Assembly (NCBI GenBank): GCA_036924085.1 | Contig: JAVGWX010000005.1 | Span: 95,109,764-95,173,763, forward strand | DNA length: 64,000 nt | DNA from: Ariolimax columbianus | Lineage: Eukaryota; Mollusca; Gastropoda; Stylommatophora; Arionidae | Reading direction: 5' to 3' | Shown here: positions 33,055-43,345 of the stretch, one piece after another | How positions within the stretch are numbered: position 1 is the stretch's first letter | How the letters are laid out: every line of letters starts with the position of its first letter | Position numbers and translations under genes: made by a program | The notes under the pieces: model-generated | The model's database searches: none | What the model was told of the DNA's origin: nothing | The model's input: only the letters and a program-made list of their open reading frames with translations

Positions 33055-33712
33055 TCGTTTTTTCGGTTTCACATTGACAAAGATGGAGTAGCAGACCAAG
33101 AGGCGAAGGCCAGGATTTACCTGGCCAAGTTTGCTTTCATCTCTCTTCGTCCAATACGGAAATGTAGCATTCTCTTTGAAAATACGATTAGGCTGATTAA
33201 CAACAAAGCACATTCTGTCCCGCTATATTGCTCTGAGAAATAATATCACATTCAGACTGCAGATGTTCACTGACAAGTGTTTTCATTGCCTACTCATGTT
33301 AGATGGCCAGAGGTCAAACACAGATCTCAGATCTTCGGGAAAGAACGCTACAACAATCCAGAGAAGAGGTTGAGAAGAGAATATGGAGATCAATAAGACA
33401 TACTCCCAGAAAGAAACCGGACAGTGTAATCATAAATGCACTGGATTGGAACTCACAGAAAACAAGACAAGTGGGAAAGCCAAGAAACACATGCGACGAA
33501 CAGTTGAGGAGGAAGCCAGATCAACCGGTGTCTCGTAGGCGGAACTTAAGAAGACAGCACATAACATTAACAGACGGAGAGCTTCTATTGGGGCCGTATT
33601 CTTCAAAGGGAACCACACGGACATACGATGGTGAAATGAGTAGCTTCTTCCATGAGAAGTCGTTTCTGTTTCAAGGGGCTTATCATTTCTACAGGATGAG
33701 GTAGCCAATCAC
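33055..33712 (+). mobile_element. LINE RT C-terminal segment, plus strand
   Basis: The plus strand reads DKDGVADQEAKARIYLAKFA, FISLRPIRKCSILFENTIRL and NNKAHSVPLYCSEK, then after frame changes RWPEV, KRIWRSIRHTPRKKPDSVII, NALDWNSQKTRQVGKPRNTC. This is the family whose tail reads W.GHTLRK...I..ALTWNPQGKR.RGRPRNTWRR. The YCSEK replaces the usual YGSET. Several shifts and a stop break it. Confidence 0.75.
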
Positions 33713-33864
33713 ATGCACAACCCTCCGTAGTCTGATTTGACATAGTTGAGTTGTTCTTCTTCAACCAGTTGTTTCTTCTCCTAAGTATTATGGCTTACAA
33801 TATTTCTGCAGGATCATGTAACTGATTAATGTACCTCCATCGACGCATATGGTAGACTCCTTTA
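33713..33864. other. short unassigned spacer
   Basis: No recognisable feature. Confidence 0.25.
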
Positions 33865-34235
33865 TAGTCCTCACCTAAGACAGTCCGGGGACTGGTGTTA
33901 AAGTCGTCTGATCAATAAACGCCACTGTCCTTTGTTAGTCAGCCTGGAGACTGGTGTGGAAGGCATCTGATTATGTCACGGCACTGTCCTCTGTTAGTCA
34001 GTCCAGAGGCTGGTGTTGAAGTCGTCTGATCATGTCAGACCACTGTCCTCTGTTAGTCAGTCCAGAGACTGGTGTTGAAGTCGTCTGATCATACCAGACC
34101 ACTGTCCTCTGTTAGTCAGTCCAGAGGCTGGTGTTGAAGTCGTCTGATCATGTCAGACCACTGTCCTCTGTAAGTCAGTCCAGAGACTGCTGTTGAAGTC
34201 GTCTGATCATGTCGCGACACAGTCCTCTGCTCTCC
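33865..34235 (+). repeat. 59-bp minisatellite
   Basis: Six units of CACTGTCCTCTGTTAGTCAG plus TCCAGAGGCTGGTGTTGAAG plus TCGTCTGATCATGTCAGAC. The GTTAGTCAG and TGATCA words also occur in the 37-bp array at 24040. Confidence 0.9.
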
Positions 34236-34374
34236 GCGGATCGCTTCATCTCAGCAAAAGTAAGCACTCTAAAATACTTGAACGTCTGAGAGAAGTAGTT
34301 GTTTCTTAGGCGCCCGCTTCTTCTGTGTCATTGAATTAATTTTTCCTTCCTGTATTTTCACTAGCAGACCTCCG

Positions 34375-34910
34375 TGTTTCACATCATGGCCAAGTAAAGA
34401 CAATGTTCTTACATCGTCGCCAAGTCAAGACTATTTTCTCAGATCGTGGCGAAGTCAAGACTATGTTCTCACATTGTGGCCAAGTCAAGACTATGTTCTC
34501 ACATTGTGGCCAAGATTATGTTCTAACATTGTGACCAAGTCAAGACTATGTTCTCACATTGTGGCCAAGTCGAGACTATGTTCTCACATTGTGGCAAAGT
34601 CAAGACTATGTTCTCACATTGTCGCCAAGTCAAGACTATGTTCTCACATCGTGGCCAAGTCGAGACTATGTTCTCTCATCGTGGCCAAGTCAAGACTATG
34701 TTCTCACATCGTGGTCAAGTCAAGACTATGTTCTCACATCGTGGCCAAGTCCAGACTATGTTCTCACATCGTGGCCAAGTCAAAAATATGTTCTTTCATT
34801 GTGGCCAAGTCCAGACTATGTTCTCACATCGTGGCCAAGTAAGACTATGTTCTCACATCGTGGCCAAGTCAAGACTATGTTCTCACATTGTGGCCAAGTC
34901 AAGACTATTT
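34375..34910 (+). repeat. 30-bp minisatellite
   Basis: About 17 units of CATCGTGGCCAAGTCAAGAC plus TATGTTCTCA. Three overlapping plus-strand frames of 122-150 codons exist only because 30 is a multiple of 3 and the unit lacks stops; none is a gene. Confidence 0.9.
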
Positions 34911-35188
34911 ACCTTGTGGATGTTTTTTGTTGGTTGAAAATGGGCTCTTTACTGTTTAGCACATACTCGGTTGACCTTATTTCTATGGAATTCACCCATT
35001 GCGTTCTCTGATATCACCACATGTTAACAGCTTCCAAGATGTTTTAATCATCTGCATGTTATTGTTTCAGAGTTTCACAGTGTTATAACTCAGGTGTGTA
35101 TGCTCATTATTCTTTCAAGCACCTCATTTTTTATATTGCCTTTTGTTTCCTCTCGGAATGTCTTTTTGGCTTCTGCAATCACAGTTCT

Positions 35189-35563
35189 TAGTCGACCTGT
35201 ACTTCTACAGGAGCAGATGTCCGTGTGCAGGTCCCATCTCTGGTATGAGCTGGCTGTAGCCGGGAGAAGGGTGTACTGCTTAGCGGGCTATGCTCAAGCA
35301 GCTTAATACTCCGCTCCGCTGGGACAAGCGCTTACGGAGGGTGGTTAACCGATGAGCGAGTACCTGTTAATTGAATCAAACATTAAAGAAAAATAGACCC
35401 GCAGTCTGTTAGGCGTCATCTATGCCGCTCGAAAGAAACCACCTAACCATGGCTAGTTTTATGCCATGTCACACAGCTAGTCGCCTATTACGACATGCTC
35501 TCTGTGATTCAGTGGTGCTATTCGTGTCCTTGTCATACACAAATACCCCGACAACCACTCGGC
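35189..35563 (+). mobile_element. INS dispersed element, copy 2, with 17-bp TSD
   Basis: About 375 bp, co-linear with 288-659, including the CCTGTA-CTTC-TACAGG hairpin and the final CACTCGG. The flanks TCTGCAATCACAGTTCT (35172-35188) and TCTGCAATCATAGTTCT (35564-35580) match at 16 of 17 positions, which fixes both ends. There is no 3' homopolymer or microsatellite tail, no terminal inverted repeat and no frame longer than about 70 codons. A long TSD without a tail is unusual. Confidence 0.8.
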
Positions 35564-35738
35564 TCTGCAATCATAGTTCTGATTTCAATTTCGCAATAGG
35601 TATCCTCTGTACTTATGTGTCATATATATAAAAACGTCTGCACCTGTTCCATGGTCTGTCTCTCTGTTAATATTTATTCTTTGTGTTTCTTTGGCTATTA
35701 CTATATTTTTTGTTTTGCTGGCAAAATGGTAGGCTACA

Positions 35739-35989
35739 TTTTTTTTTTTTCGCGTTCGCCTTATGTCTCTAATCCCCAAGGCGGTGTGCGGTGCACAGCG
35801 GTTTTTATTTTGCGCCTGTCGGCCCAGTGCATCCGACTTCAGCATGCATTTTATGTAAAGGTCTGCTTCCTCCTGCATTTTATAAGGGTTTGCTTCCACG
35901 GGGTAACGGCCTGTGCTGTGATGGGGATTGAACCCAGCACCTTCTGGTTGTGAGCCGTTTCACTTAACCACTAGGCCACGCCGTTCCCT
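35739..35989 (-). mobile_element. SINE-A copy 1 (tRNA-derived), 9-bp TSD
   Basis: The minus strand starts with a tRNA head: A box TGGCCTAGTGGTTAAG, then a B-box region GGGTTCAATCCCC. A shared body follows and ends with a T run on the plus strand (A-tail). TAGGCTACA flanks both sides (35730-35738 and 35990-35998). The same ~250-bp element occurs at 37239, 43330 and 54719. Confidence 0.88.
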
Positions 35990-36080
35990 TAGGCTACAGT
36001 TTGAATATTCATTACTCCCTTTTCAAGCTCCGACAACGCCTGGGTGTAACGTAACATAACAATACACTACTGCCAGTTCT

Positions 36081-36649
36081 GTAAAAACTAGTTTCCAGTT
36101 TGTGATGACAGATCCGCCTGCGTGAGTACATCCATACCATCCAGTGTGATATCTTGACTTATCATCGATCTGACAACGGCTCAAATACCGTTTGTCGACC
36201 CGACACACAGGAGCGTTGGCTGAGGCCCAAGTGATCTGGGGGGATGCTACGACTACTGCACATGGAATTCATTTCCCAATTGATAGCGCGTGAATTAATG
36301 TCAGAATATAATGTTAAACATGAGCGTGTGTGTCGCTAGGTTAGAGAGAGTCGGCGGGAGAGTTGGCTTGTGTCTGTCGTTCTAATTCCGATGTGAAAAT
36401 GTTGTGATGGTATTGTACCACTTCAATTGGAGCTTACTATGAACAAGAGAATGGAAGAGATGTGGTAGGAGATTGGGCTTGGGCCGGTGGGAAGGAAAGA
36501 GCAAGGGGGTACTTTGAGGCCAGTAAACAAATACATTTATCAAAAATGAAGCCACAGCTAAAGCAAGAACTATTCTCCGTTTATCAATTTCTTCCAATTG
36601 GAAATAAAAATAGTAACTAAAAAACTATCGTGCGTAATTTGATGACAAT
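36081..36649. other. no recognised gene
   Basis: Two short minus-strand frames here (36023-36208 and 36382-36597) resemble nothing I know. The first may be decayed upstream sequence of the LINE relic at 34960-36080. Confidence 0.3.
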
Positions 36650-36815
36650 TTCTTTTGGACATACATGTTGTGCACTCTATTGAGTGGACGGGAAAGTCTA
36701 TGACTGAAACTAATTCTCTGGCGAGAAATCGAGACGAATGGCGGGAACTGATTCGACAAACTGCAATTACGGTGCCTCAACGACCTTCAAGGTTACGGGA
36801 CTGATGATGATGATG
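36650..36815 (+). mobile_element. LINE C-terminal end with GAT tail
   Basis: The plus strand reads EWTGKSMTETNSLARNRDEW, RELIRQTAITVPQRPSRLRD, stop, then a (GAT)n tail at about 36802-36815. The R(D/E)EWR.L(I/V)....VPQRP.RLRD ending is typical of one LINE family; the minus-strand copy at 47060-48250 ends with a similar VPQRPHR. Only about the last 45 codons survive, so this is a strongly 5'-truncated insertion. Confidence 0.7.
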
Positions 36816-37238
36816 ATTACATATGTTGAAGGAACGTTAATTGCTAATTTGTGTATACTCGTACATAAATGGAAACTAGTATTGTGTATATGTTATATAA
36901 GAAAAGTCCGTAGACTTTAATAAACAGCATTTTAATATATATAGTCAGATGTTGGACATTGTTAACATTGCACATCTTGAACTGTGTTTGATTTGTGAAT
37001 GTTGAACAATTATTCTTTCTCACTAGTTCGCACTGGTTGTTTTACAAATTGAATAGTTCAATTCGCTCCTGTTTCTGTTTCTAAGAATCGACGTCACTGC
37101 ACTTCGGGCATTCCAATAGGTATTCAGTCTCTCTCGGAAAATGGGGCAGTGTCTCTGTGGTGATGGTCCCTGTAGCTCCCTGGCTGTATATTTTTTTTTT
37201 TAAATACCTGACATTAACGTGTCAACTTAATGCAGAAG
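36816..37238. other. no recognised gene
   Basis: AT-rich sequence up to the SINE-A copy; a G run of about 13 lies at its right edge. Confidence 0.3.
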
Positions 37239-37498
37239 GAGGAGGGGGGGGGGGGCGTTGGCTAGTGATTAAGTGACACGGCTCACATCCTGAAGGGGCT
37301 GAGTTCGATCCCCATCACAGCACCGGCCGTTACCCCGGGGAAGCAAACCCTTAGAAAATATAGGAGGAAGCAGACCCTTACATAAAATGCAGGCCGAAGT
37401 CGGATGCACTGGGCCGACATGCACAAAATAAAAACCGTAGTGCAACGCACACCGCCTTGGGGAATAGAGAAATAAGGCGAACGCAAAAATTTTTTTAA
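37239..37498 (+). mobile_element. SINE-A copy 2, plus strand
   Basis: Head GTTGGCTAGTGATTAAGTG (A box), GAGTTCGATCCCC (B box), shared body with GCAAACCCTTAGAAAATATA and GGAAGCAGACCCTTACATAA, ending in an A/T-rich tail. Likely duplication AATGCAGAAG (37229-37238) and AATACAGAAG (37499-37508), 9 of 10. The G run at the 5' edge is extra. Confidence 0.85.
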
Positions 37499-37599
37499 AA
37501 TACAGAAGTGCATACTGCAAACTGATATTACAATGGCGCAAAAATTCAGCTCGGACAGGATCTCACGGATAAGTTCCATCTTCCGGTTTTCGTCAGGGT

Positions 37600-38225
37600 T
37601 ACGTCCTCGTCCATGCACTTTTCTGCTGCGCTAAGGACTGGATCCTCACACAGCCCAGGGGTCCTTGTCGGGGACTCCCTGGTAACCCATCTTGTCTACG
37701 CTGATAATGTCGTCATTCCGGGATACCCCTCTCAGGCCCTAGTAGGCCCTCTAGCGGCACTGGATCTATCGGCTACCCACCTAAGCTTGCATATTTCCTG
37801 GACGAAGACGAAAATCCAGAACCTCAGCAAGGACCTCCCTGCACTGAGCATCACCGTCAACGACAACCCCTGTTGCAGCCACCAAGGACTTCGTCTACCT
37901 CGGCAGCAGGCAGTCCTCTGACGCATGCAGCAGTTATGACATCATCTGTAGTATGGGCCAGGCAGCTTCATCAATGCACTAGCTCCGCAGTCTGGTCCCA
38001 GCGAAGGCTCTCATTTGAGACCAGGCTTCGTATGTACTCCTCCTGCATTGCCAACATTTTCCTACACTACAACAGCAGGACCGGCAGCGTCTTGAGACCT
38101 TCCACCTGTGCAACCAGAGGCGCGTCCTCTGGATCGTCTGGCATGACATGATTTCCAACATTGAAGTAGTTCGACGCACTCAGTTTGGCATTGTCTCAAC
38201 GCGGTCGTCTCTCCCTATTTGGTGA
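37600..38225 (+). mobile_element. LINE RT palm-to-thumb fragment
   Basis: The plus strand reads GVLVGDSLVTHLVYADNVVI (catalytic YADD here YADN), PGYPSQALVGPLAALDLSAT, HISWTKTKIQNLSKDLPALS and ITVNDNP. After a shift it continues DFVYLGSRQSSDACSSYDII and, in other frames, LRSLVPAKALI and NQRRVLWIVWHDMISNIEVV. It is a LINE of the class without RNase H, separate from the other families here. Multiple shifts and the YADN change show that it is dead. Confidence 0.75.
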
Positions 38226-38544
38226 TGTTGTTCACCTTTCTCGACAAGTTGCCTAAGAGTACTATTATTTTAAAATTGGCGTTCAGAAACTTTGTACATA
38301 TTTCTCAAACAGAGACGAGATGTGACATTATTTTCCTTTGCTTGTCAAACCTCAAGAATAGAACAAGGCACGCTTAGATATAAACAAGGCTTGCTTGGAT
38401 GGAAGGTTATTTTCACAATGGGTTCCATAGCATGATAGTTCGTTTGCAAGCGACACAAAAAGGGTAGAGGATGAAAAGGAAACTATATAGTTTCGGCTAT
38501 GATCAAACATGCAATTAATAAAATATTGAACGCCAAAGAAACGT

Positions 38545-38935
38545 TGATTTTAAGGAAATTGCAAGGATCACTGAATACAAACAACGAAATTGACGTCTCC
38601 AAATGAACATTGTGGGAAACTGTTGGCGGAGCTGATGTCACATTTCGGAGGGAGGTCAAAATACACTATATGAGAAGCATGGCCAACTGTAACATAGCAA
38701 CCACAGATGTCCATGATGACAAGCCTCACCTTGTTATTTTTAAAGTCAGTATTTATGCGAGATACGAGAAATGCGGGCTGCAAATGACGACATAGTCTAA
38801 ATAGATGAACCATGGATACATATCCAGCATACTAATGGTAGGGAATGGTATTCAGTAGATGGAAAGATAACAAGGTTTGTAACAAGTTACAAAATACATC
38901 GTATAGTATTAGCCTATGCAATCAGCAGGTATACT
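38545..38935 (+). pseudogene. IS630/Tc1-like DDE transposase, N-terminal part
   Basis: The plus strand reads KEIARITEY, then TLWETVGGADVTFRREVKIH-like helix-turn-helix sequence, then DDIV, stop, IDEPWIHIQHTNGREWYS (first catalytic acid; intact relatives have IVY.DE.W), ending TSYKIHRIVLAYAISR. It breaks off at 38935 where rptD begins. A C-terminal part of the same kind of transposase starts at 40962, so one transposon may have been split by rptD and a LINE. The N-terminal part is weakly conserved. Confidence 0.55.
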
Positions 38936-39215
38936 GGTTGGTTTGTTGGTTGGTTGGTTTCTAATGCCCACAATGGGTTGGTAACCCTTTTATGCGCCCT
39001 GAAAAGGACGGAACTTGTAGCAGATTGCAGTAGCTTTCCTGACATCCCGAGTCTGCTGATGAAGTGGACCGTGATCCTCCAAACGGTTGTGCAATGCTTG
39101 GATTCATCTTCGTGTCACTCACTACTACGGGGATAACGTCGAACCTCACCTTGTTAGCACGACTGTAGTCCTCGACAACAGCCCGTTTTCAGGACCGCCA
39201 ACGAGGAGGTCATGT
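38936..39215 (+). mobile_element. rptD dispersed repeat, copy 2
   Basis: Begins with GGTTGG repeats and ATGCCCACAATGGG, then TATGCGCCCTGAAAAGGACG, GCAGTAGCTTTCCTGACATC, CCGAGTCTGCTGATGAAG. The plus strand encodes GCAMLGFIFVSLTTTGITS. Later words (GTTTTCAGGACCGCCAACGA, GTGAGGGTCTTAGCCAGGAT) match the far end of copy 1. Size is about 280-300 bp; no tail or inverted repeat was seen. Confidence 0.65.
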
Positions 39216-39429
39216 GAGGGTCTTAGCCAGGATATTTTACCGTGACCCTGGCTAACATTGTCTAATCAATGTGTTTGCCTGATCATACGCTAGCCTCATC
39301 GTCCCAGGCATACTGGTTTAGTGAAGAATGTACAACTCGGTATACAACCAAATTCAGCTAACAATCGTGACTACCAGGAGGAGATAAACGGCCTCATCCT
39401 CAGACATAGGATTGAGAAATCGTAACTTC
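39216..39429. other. spacer between rptD copies
   Basis: No recognisable feature apart from decayed rptD-like sequence at its left edge. Confidence 0.25.
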
Positions 39430-40960
39430 TGTCTTTAGATGTTGTTGTTGTTGTTTCTTGCCAACGCCCACAATAAGTAGGTTACTCTTTTGTGCGTCCT
39501 GAAAAGGACGTTAAGTGGCGGGTTGAAGTATCCTTCCTCACATCCTGAGCAGAAACTGTACACTGGAAGAGTGAGACCAGTTCTCGAGTATGGCATTGCG
39601 GCATGGACAACAGCAGCAAAGGCGAACTTTGACAAAATTAGCAAACTTCAAAACCAAGCCATGAGAGTTATAACAGGAGGCATGAAGTCAACGCCAATTG
39701 TAGAACTTGAAAAGATTACACATCTGCAATCCATGACCGATAGAAGAGACTGCAGAGCCCAGATTCAAGCAGAGAAACTCTGAAGACTGACAGAACATCC
39801 AATGCACCAGAGACTAAATAGATTTGGAAATGGGAAACTAAAGCGGAGAAACTTTGCAGAAATAGCCAAAGCAAAGATGAACGACGACCATATAAACACA
39901 TTAACAACACCAAAAATCATCCTTACTGTACGCAAACCTAACTGGAAGCAGCATATATTTCCGGTGGTGGCAGAAAATATACCAGGTATTGGAAACAGGA
40001 ACAGCCAGACTGAAAAAGAAAGAAGAGACATAACCCTGAGGTACATAACGAAAAACTACTCAAACATGGACTGGACCCATGCATACACCGACGGTTCTGT
40101 AACAAACACAACACAGAATGGAGGGGCAGGGGTATTCCTGAGCCTACCAAATGGTAGAAAAATAACACTGTCAGTGGCGACTGAAAAATACTCAAGCAAT
40201 TTCAGAGCGGAGGCAGAGGCACTGAGGGCTGCATCAGAAGCAATGCTGACAGGCAAAAGAAATGATAGCCAGATAGTCCTGTTTACAGATGCCCTGGCCG
40301 TAGTCACAGCACTAAAAAGCCAGAAAAATACTGAACAATGATTTAAGAGCAGTACTCTGTCAACTATGCCAGCAGACCGCACCTAAAAGAGTAGTGGTGC
40401 AGTGGGTTCCATCCCATTGTAACATCCAAGGCAACGAGGAGGCAGACAGACTGGCAAAAGAAGGTGCAAGACTACCACAACCAGATTTTAGTGTTACCTA
40501 CGCAGAGTCAAAAAGTCTCATTGGAGCCAGATACATGGCCAAATGGGAAACAGAACATGCTGGCTACACAAAAAGTGATGCCTATTACCAGTTGAACAGA
40601 AGAGAGCAGATCGTGGTCTTCAGACTCCGCACAGGCCACAACAGACTGAGGTACCACCTATTCAATAAACTGAAGATAGGTGGCACTGACGAATGCAGTT
40701 GTGGTACCGGGAAAATGACCGCTGAACATTTGTTGCAAAACTGCCCAAAATACGAGGACCAGAGAAAGCACATGTGGCCATCACCAGTGGCAACACTAGA
40801 CAAGCTCTATGGCAGTGTCGACAGCGTCAGGATGACCACTGCTTTTTTCAAAAAAATACAGGTTGACGTCTGACAGCGTACGAAGAAGAAGAAGACATCC
40901 CGAGCGTGCTGATGAAGGTGGACCGGGGTCCTCCAGGGAGGTTGTTCTATGTTCGGCTTA
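39430..40960 (+). mobile_element. rptD copy 3, split by a LINE (39430-39550 and 40895-40960)
   Basis: The left part reads CCAACGCCCACAATAAGTAG, TTTTGTGCGTCCTGAAAAGG, ACGTTAAGTGGCGGGTTGAA, CACATCCTGAGC. The right part resumes ACATCCCGAGCGTGCTGATG, AAGGTGGACCGGGGTCCTCC, then breaks off at about 40960. The break lies at the 11-bp duplication of the LINE at 39551-40894. Confidence 0.75.
39551..40894 (+). mobile_element. RNase H-type LINE, 5'-truncated, with TSD, inside rptD
   Basis: Same family as 27421. It begins in the RT thumb (KLYTGRVRPVLEYGIAAWTT), then IVELEKITHLQSMTDRRDCR, and the whole RNase H domain: YTDGSVTNT, FRAEAEALRAA, LFTDALAVVTAL, NEEADRLAKEGARLPQ. The CSCGTGKMTAEHLLQNCPKY knuckle and LYGSVDSVRMTTAFFKKIQV tail finish it, followed by GAAGAAGAAG. 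Breaks: an early stop at about 39781 and a frameshift with stop near 40339. ACATCCTGAGC (39540-39550) and ACATCCCGAGC (40895-40905) are a 10-of-11 duplication. Confidence 0.9.
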
Positions 40961-40961
40961 A

Positions 40962-41260
40962 TGTCGTGTAATGGACATTGCTTCCTACCATAACGCACTG
41001 ACAATCGAAGACTTGTCCCACCTCCTCAAGTACTACATATTAAATAAAGGCGTGGCTTACCAAGGAAAACATTCTATTCAGAGAAATGTGCTTAAACCGA
41101 AACAACTGACTCTTGTAAATAATACGCACAAGAAGAAAATCATTTATATTGACCAAATAATACCAGGACATGGCCATATGTGTTTAAGACTTCCACCTTA
41201 CCATTCTCATTAAGATAATATGGAGCGTGTGTAGGCTAAAGTGATGGGTCATATCCTGTC
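40962..41260 (+). pseudogene. IS630/Tc1-like DDE transposase, C-terminal part
   Basis: NVV-MDIASYHNALTIEDLS holds the second acid (intact: VMDNASYHS). Then LLKYYILNKGVAYQGK, LKPKQLTLVNNTHKKKIIYI, GHGHMCLRLPPYHSH, a stop, and a decayed N.MERV.AKV (intact: LNPIELVWAKVKG, third acid). Same family as 42190-43345 and 51420-52290. It is probably the continuation of 38545-38935. Confidence 0.78.
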
Positions 41261-41524
41261 TTGTCCTATCCACTTGTGTCGTTAGGCGATGTGGCGAGCC
41301 GACGTTTCCTGTCCAGGTCCAGAGGCTTCGCTGTAGTCGTCATCCAATGGCGATTTAGCATAGCCGCAAACATGTTCTATTAAACTAGTTCTCAGTCTGC
41401 CACCGTTACGGGAACCAGGTCCCGTGCGTGCGTGCGTCCGTCTTTTAGTTCATAGACAAGGTCCGAAGCAATATTCTATAATCCTGCATGTCAGATCCAA
41501 ACGATTTTTCGCATGCAGTTTTGA
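41261..41524. other. no recognised gene
   Basis: No coding or repeat signal was recognised; a short CGTG-CGTGCGTG run lies at about 41425. Confidence 0.25.
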
Positions 41525-41810
41525 CATAGACGAACATTGGTTGGTAAACAACATCTTATCCATAAAATTGAAATATTTTGGTCACATCAAATGCCATAAT
41601 GGTCTAGAGAGAACAATATTGGAGAGTCTGTTTCCTTCAAGGCGGGGCAGAGGCAGACCGAGAAGCACATGGACACAAGTCATCACGGAGGTTCTGAAGA
41701 TGACAGCGACGGAGGTGGGCAATCTGCCCAGAGATCGAGAGTCTTACAGATCGGCCGTTGTGAGAGCGACGTTCTGCAAAGGACAAGCTACATGATGATG
41801 ATGATGAACC
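41525..41810 (+). mobile_element. LINE C-terminal tail with GAT tail
   Basis: The plus strand reads DEHWLVNNILSIKLKYFGHI, CHNGLERTILESLFPSRRGR, GRPRSTWTQVITEVLKMTAT and RESYRSAVVRATFCKG, then a stop and GATGATGATGATG. This is the tail of a LINE without RNase H (W...I....LKYFGHI.R..GLERTI..G...R.RGRPR..W). The frame is open for about 85 codons. 53072-53308 carries a poorer copy of the same family. Confidence 0.75.
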
Positions 41811-42189
41811 TTAGAATATCCATGACTCTGAAACTTTGATATTATTTAGTCCATAGATGTTAAGACATTTGCACATCGGCGATTCTTTTGATCTATTAGA
41901 ACAATTGCAAAAGAAATGGCATTAAATTTAAGATTTTACAGTAAGCAGCTTAATTTTTCGTCACATTTTGTTCAAAGGCGTATCTTCTTAATGTCGTCAA
42001 AGATCAATTGATTGTTTGTGTTGCCCTTTATGTACAATCGTAACAACGACATCAATATGCAACAGTTAGTAAAGCCCTTCAGTCACCATTAGACCCCAAG
42101 GTTGTATCAACTGTGCAACTAATTTGATGTTGCTTGAAGCGATTGAATATTGAAATGTATTTGTTGTCATTGTATGTACACTTAATTGT
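41811..42189. other. no recognised gene
   Basis: AT-rich. It may include the 3' flank of the transposon at 42190-43345, but I could not find terminal inverted repeats. Confidence 0.3.
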
Positions 42190-43345
42190 TTTGATAAACA
42201 CAAGCTAATTCATCACAGTCTGCTAATCAGTATGTCCACAAAGATGATATTAAGCATTCCGAATCTGTCGATTCAAAAAGGTTAATAATTGTTACTGGCT
42301 GGACATATTGTAATCCATCTCGTTGCCAGTAATGGTTTTCTTCCCGCAGCACATGTTCAACACACTTCTTCCAGAACTGAATGTCTATTTCTGGAAGGTG
42401 TTCATGTGTCAGCGCTTCAACACCCCACATTTTAAATGTCTTATTCTGTTCGGTAACTTGTCCTTTGACTTTAGCCCACACAAGCTCTGTAGGGTTTAGA
42501 TGAGCTTGATATGCAGGTAGTCACAGAGAAGTGTGACAGAACCATTCATTGATTTTCTCAATATGATACACCTTTGTCTTATTTGTCTTCTTCACAAGCT
42601 GCAAGACCTGGGCTTCAAATACGTGTTGTCAAAATTCACTTTTTCTTTAGCTAGCCATGCCTTTATTTGAGCTTTTGTTTTTTATGCAGTTGGTACTTTG
42701 TATTCCTCTGATATTACATTGTGATAGGATGCATTACCCATTTCTAGAATTGACGATATGGCCAGAAATGAAAGCAGATCATTTGTCTTCCAGTGCTTGC
42801 AAATTTGTTAATATATTTCAGTGTGGTAGTCTCTACCGTCGGTACTTTTTGATTTGAAAATAAGTTCAGCGTCATGGACAAGTTCTTGTTCACTACATCC
42901 GGCATACGTTAGTATAATGCGCTGCCCTTTGCTGCTTGGGATTTGTCTTTTCTGTTCACCGTCAACCTATTGCCATTCTTTACCATATAGTGTGGTGAAC
43001 TTTGATCCAGGGTTCGTCCAAATATACAATATCTTAGCCTTGCCTACGCCGCTCACGTGTTTGTCTCCGGTATTTGCTTCTGGCAGCAATCAAATGTGGC
43101 TATTCACATATAATATTCCTGCCACCTGAAGTTTTTTACCTGAATGTAATTCCACAATTTACAAATTTACAAATAGAACTTTTGAAAATTTCAATACTGC
43201 AGTCGGATTGCAATGTTAATTTTAGTTTCCGGAGAGTAACCAATTGATTTTTCGTCAACAGTTTCAAAATCTCCCGTTTTATGACATCTCTGTCGAAATC
43301 GTCCTATTTCCTTTTTCTATCTTGCTTGATATTCTTTTTTTGTGT
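42190..43345 (-). pseudogene. IS630/Tc1-like DDE transposase, nearly full length
   Basis: Read on the minus strand: DRDVIKREILKLLTKNQLVT-like N-terminal helices, ITFR then ARSKYRRQTRERRRQG, DIVYLDEPWIKVHHT (first acid), a decayed middle, QVLQLVKKTNKTKVYHIEK, LPAYQAHLNPTELVWAKVKG (third acid), QVTEQNKTFKMWGVEALTHE and QFWKKCVEHVLREENHYWQR. The last 84 codons form an open frame (42227-42481). The second-acid MDN.SYHS block is not readable. Upstream, SINE-A copy 3 cuts the 5' end. Domain order and spacing fit this transposase family well. Confidence 0.8.

Larger units (their letters stand above)
34960..36080 (-). mobile_element. LINE RT relic interrupted by INS and SINE-A
   Basis: Removing the two insertions, the minus strand reads KTKNIVIAKETQRININRET, VFIYM and HISTEDTYCEIEIRT, then MIAEAKK, FREETKGNIKNEVLERIMS. 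These are the post-palm blocks of LINEs without RNase H (KTK.MVI, F.YLG..IS.D..C..EI..RIA.AK..F). SINE-A (35739-35989) sits upstream of KTKN; INS (35189-35563) splits the AEAKK block. The frame match across INS supports the junctions. Outer ends are uncertain. Confidence 0.6.

Noticed and set aside
34474..35011. Three overlapping plus-strand frames of 122-150 codons
   Set aside because: The 30-bp array has no stop in any plus-strand frame; these are three readings of the same unit.
35900..35989. Possible tRNA gene
   Set aside because: It is the head of SINE-A; the same head recurs at three other sites with the same non-tRNA body.
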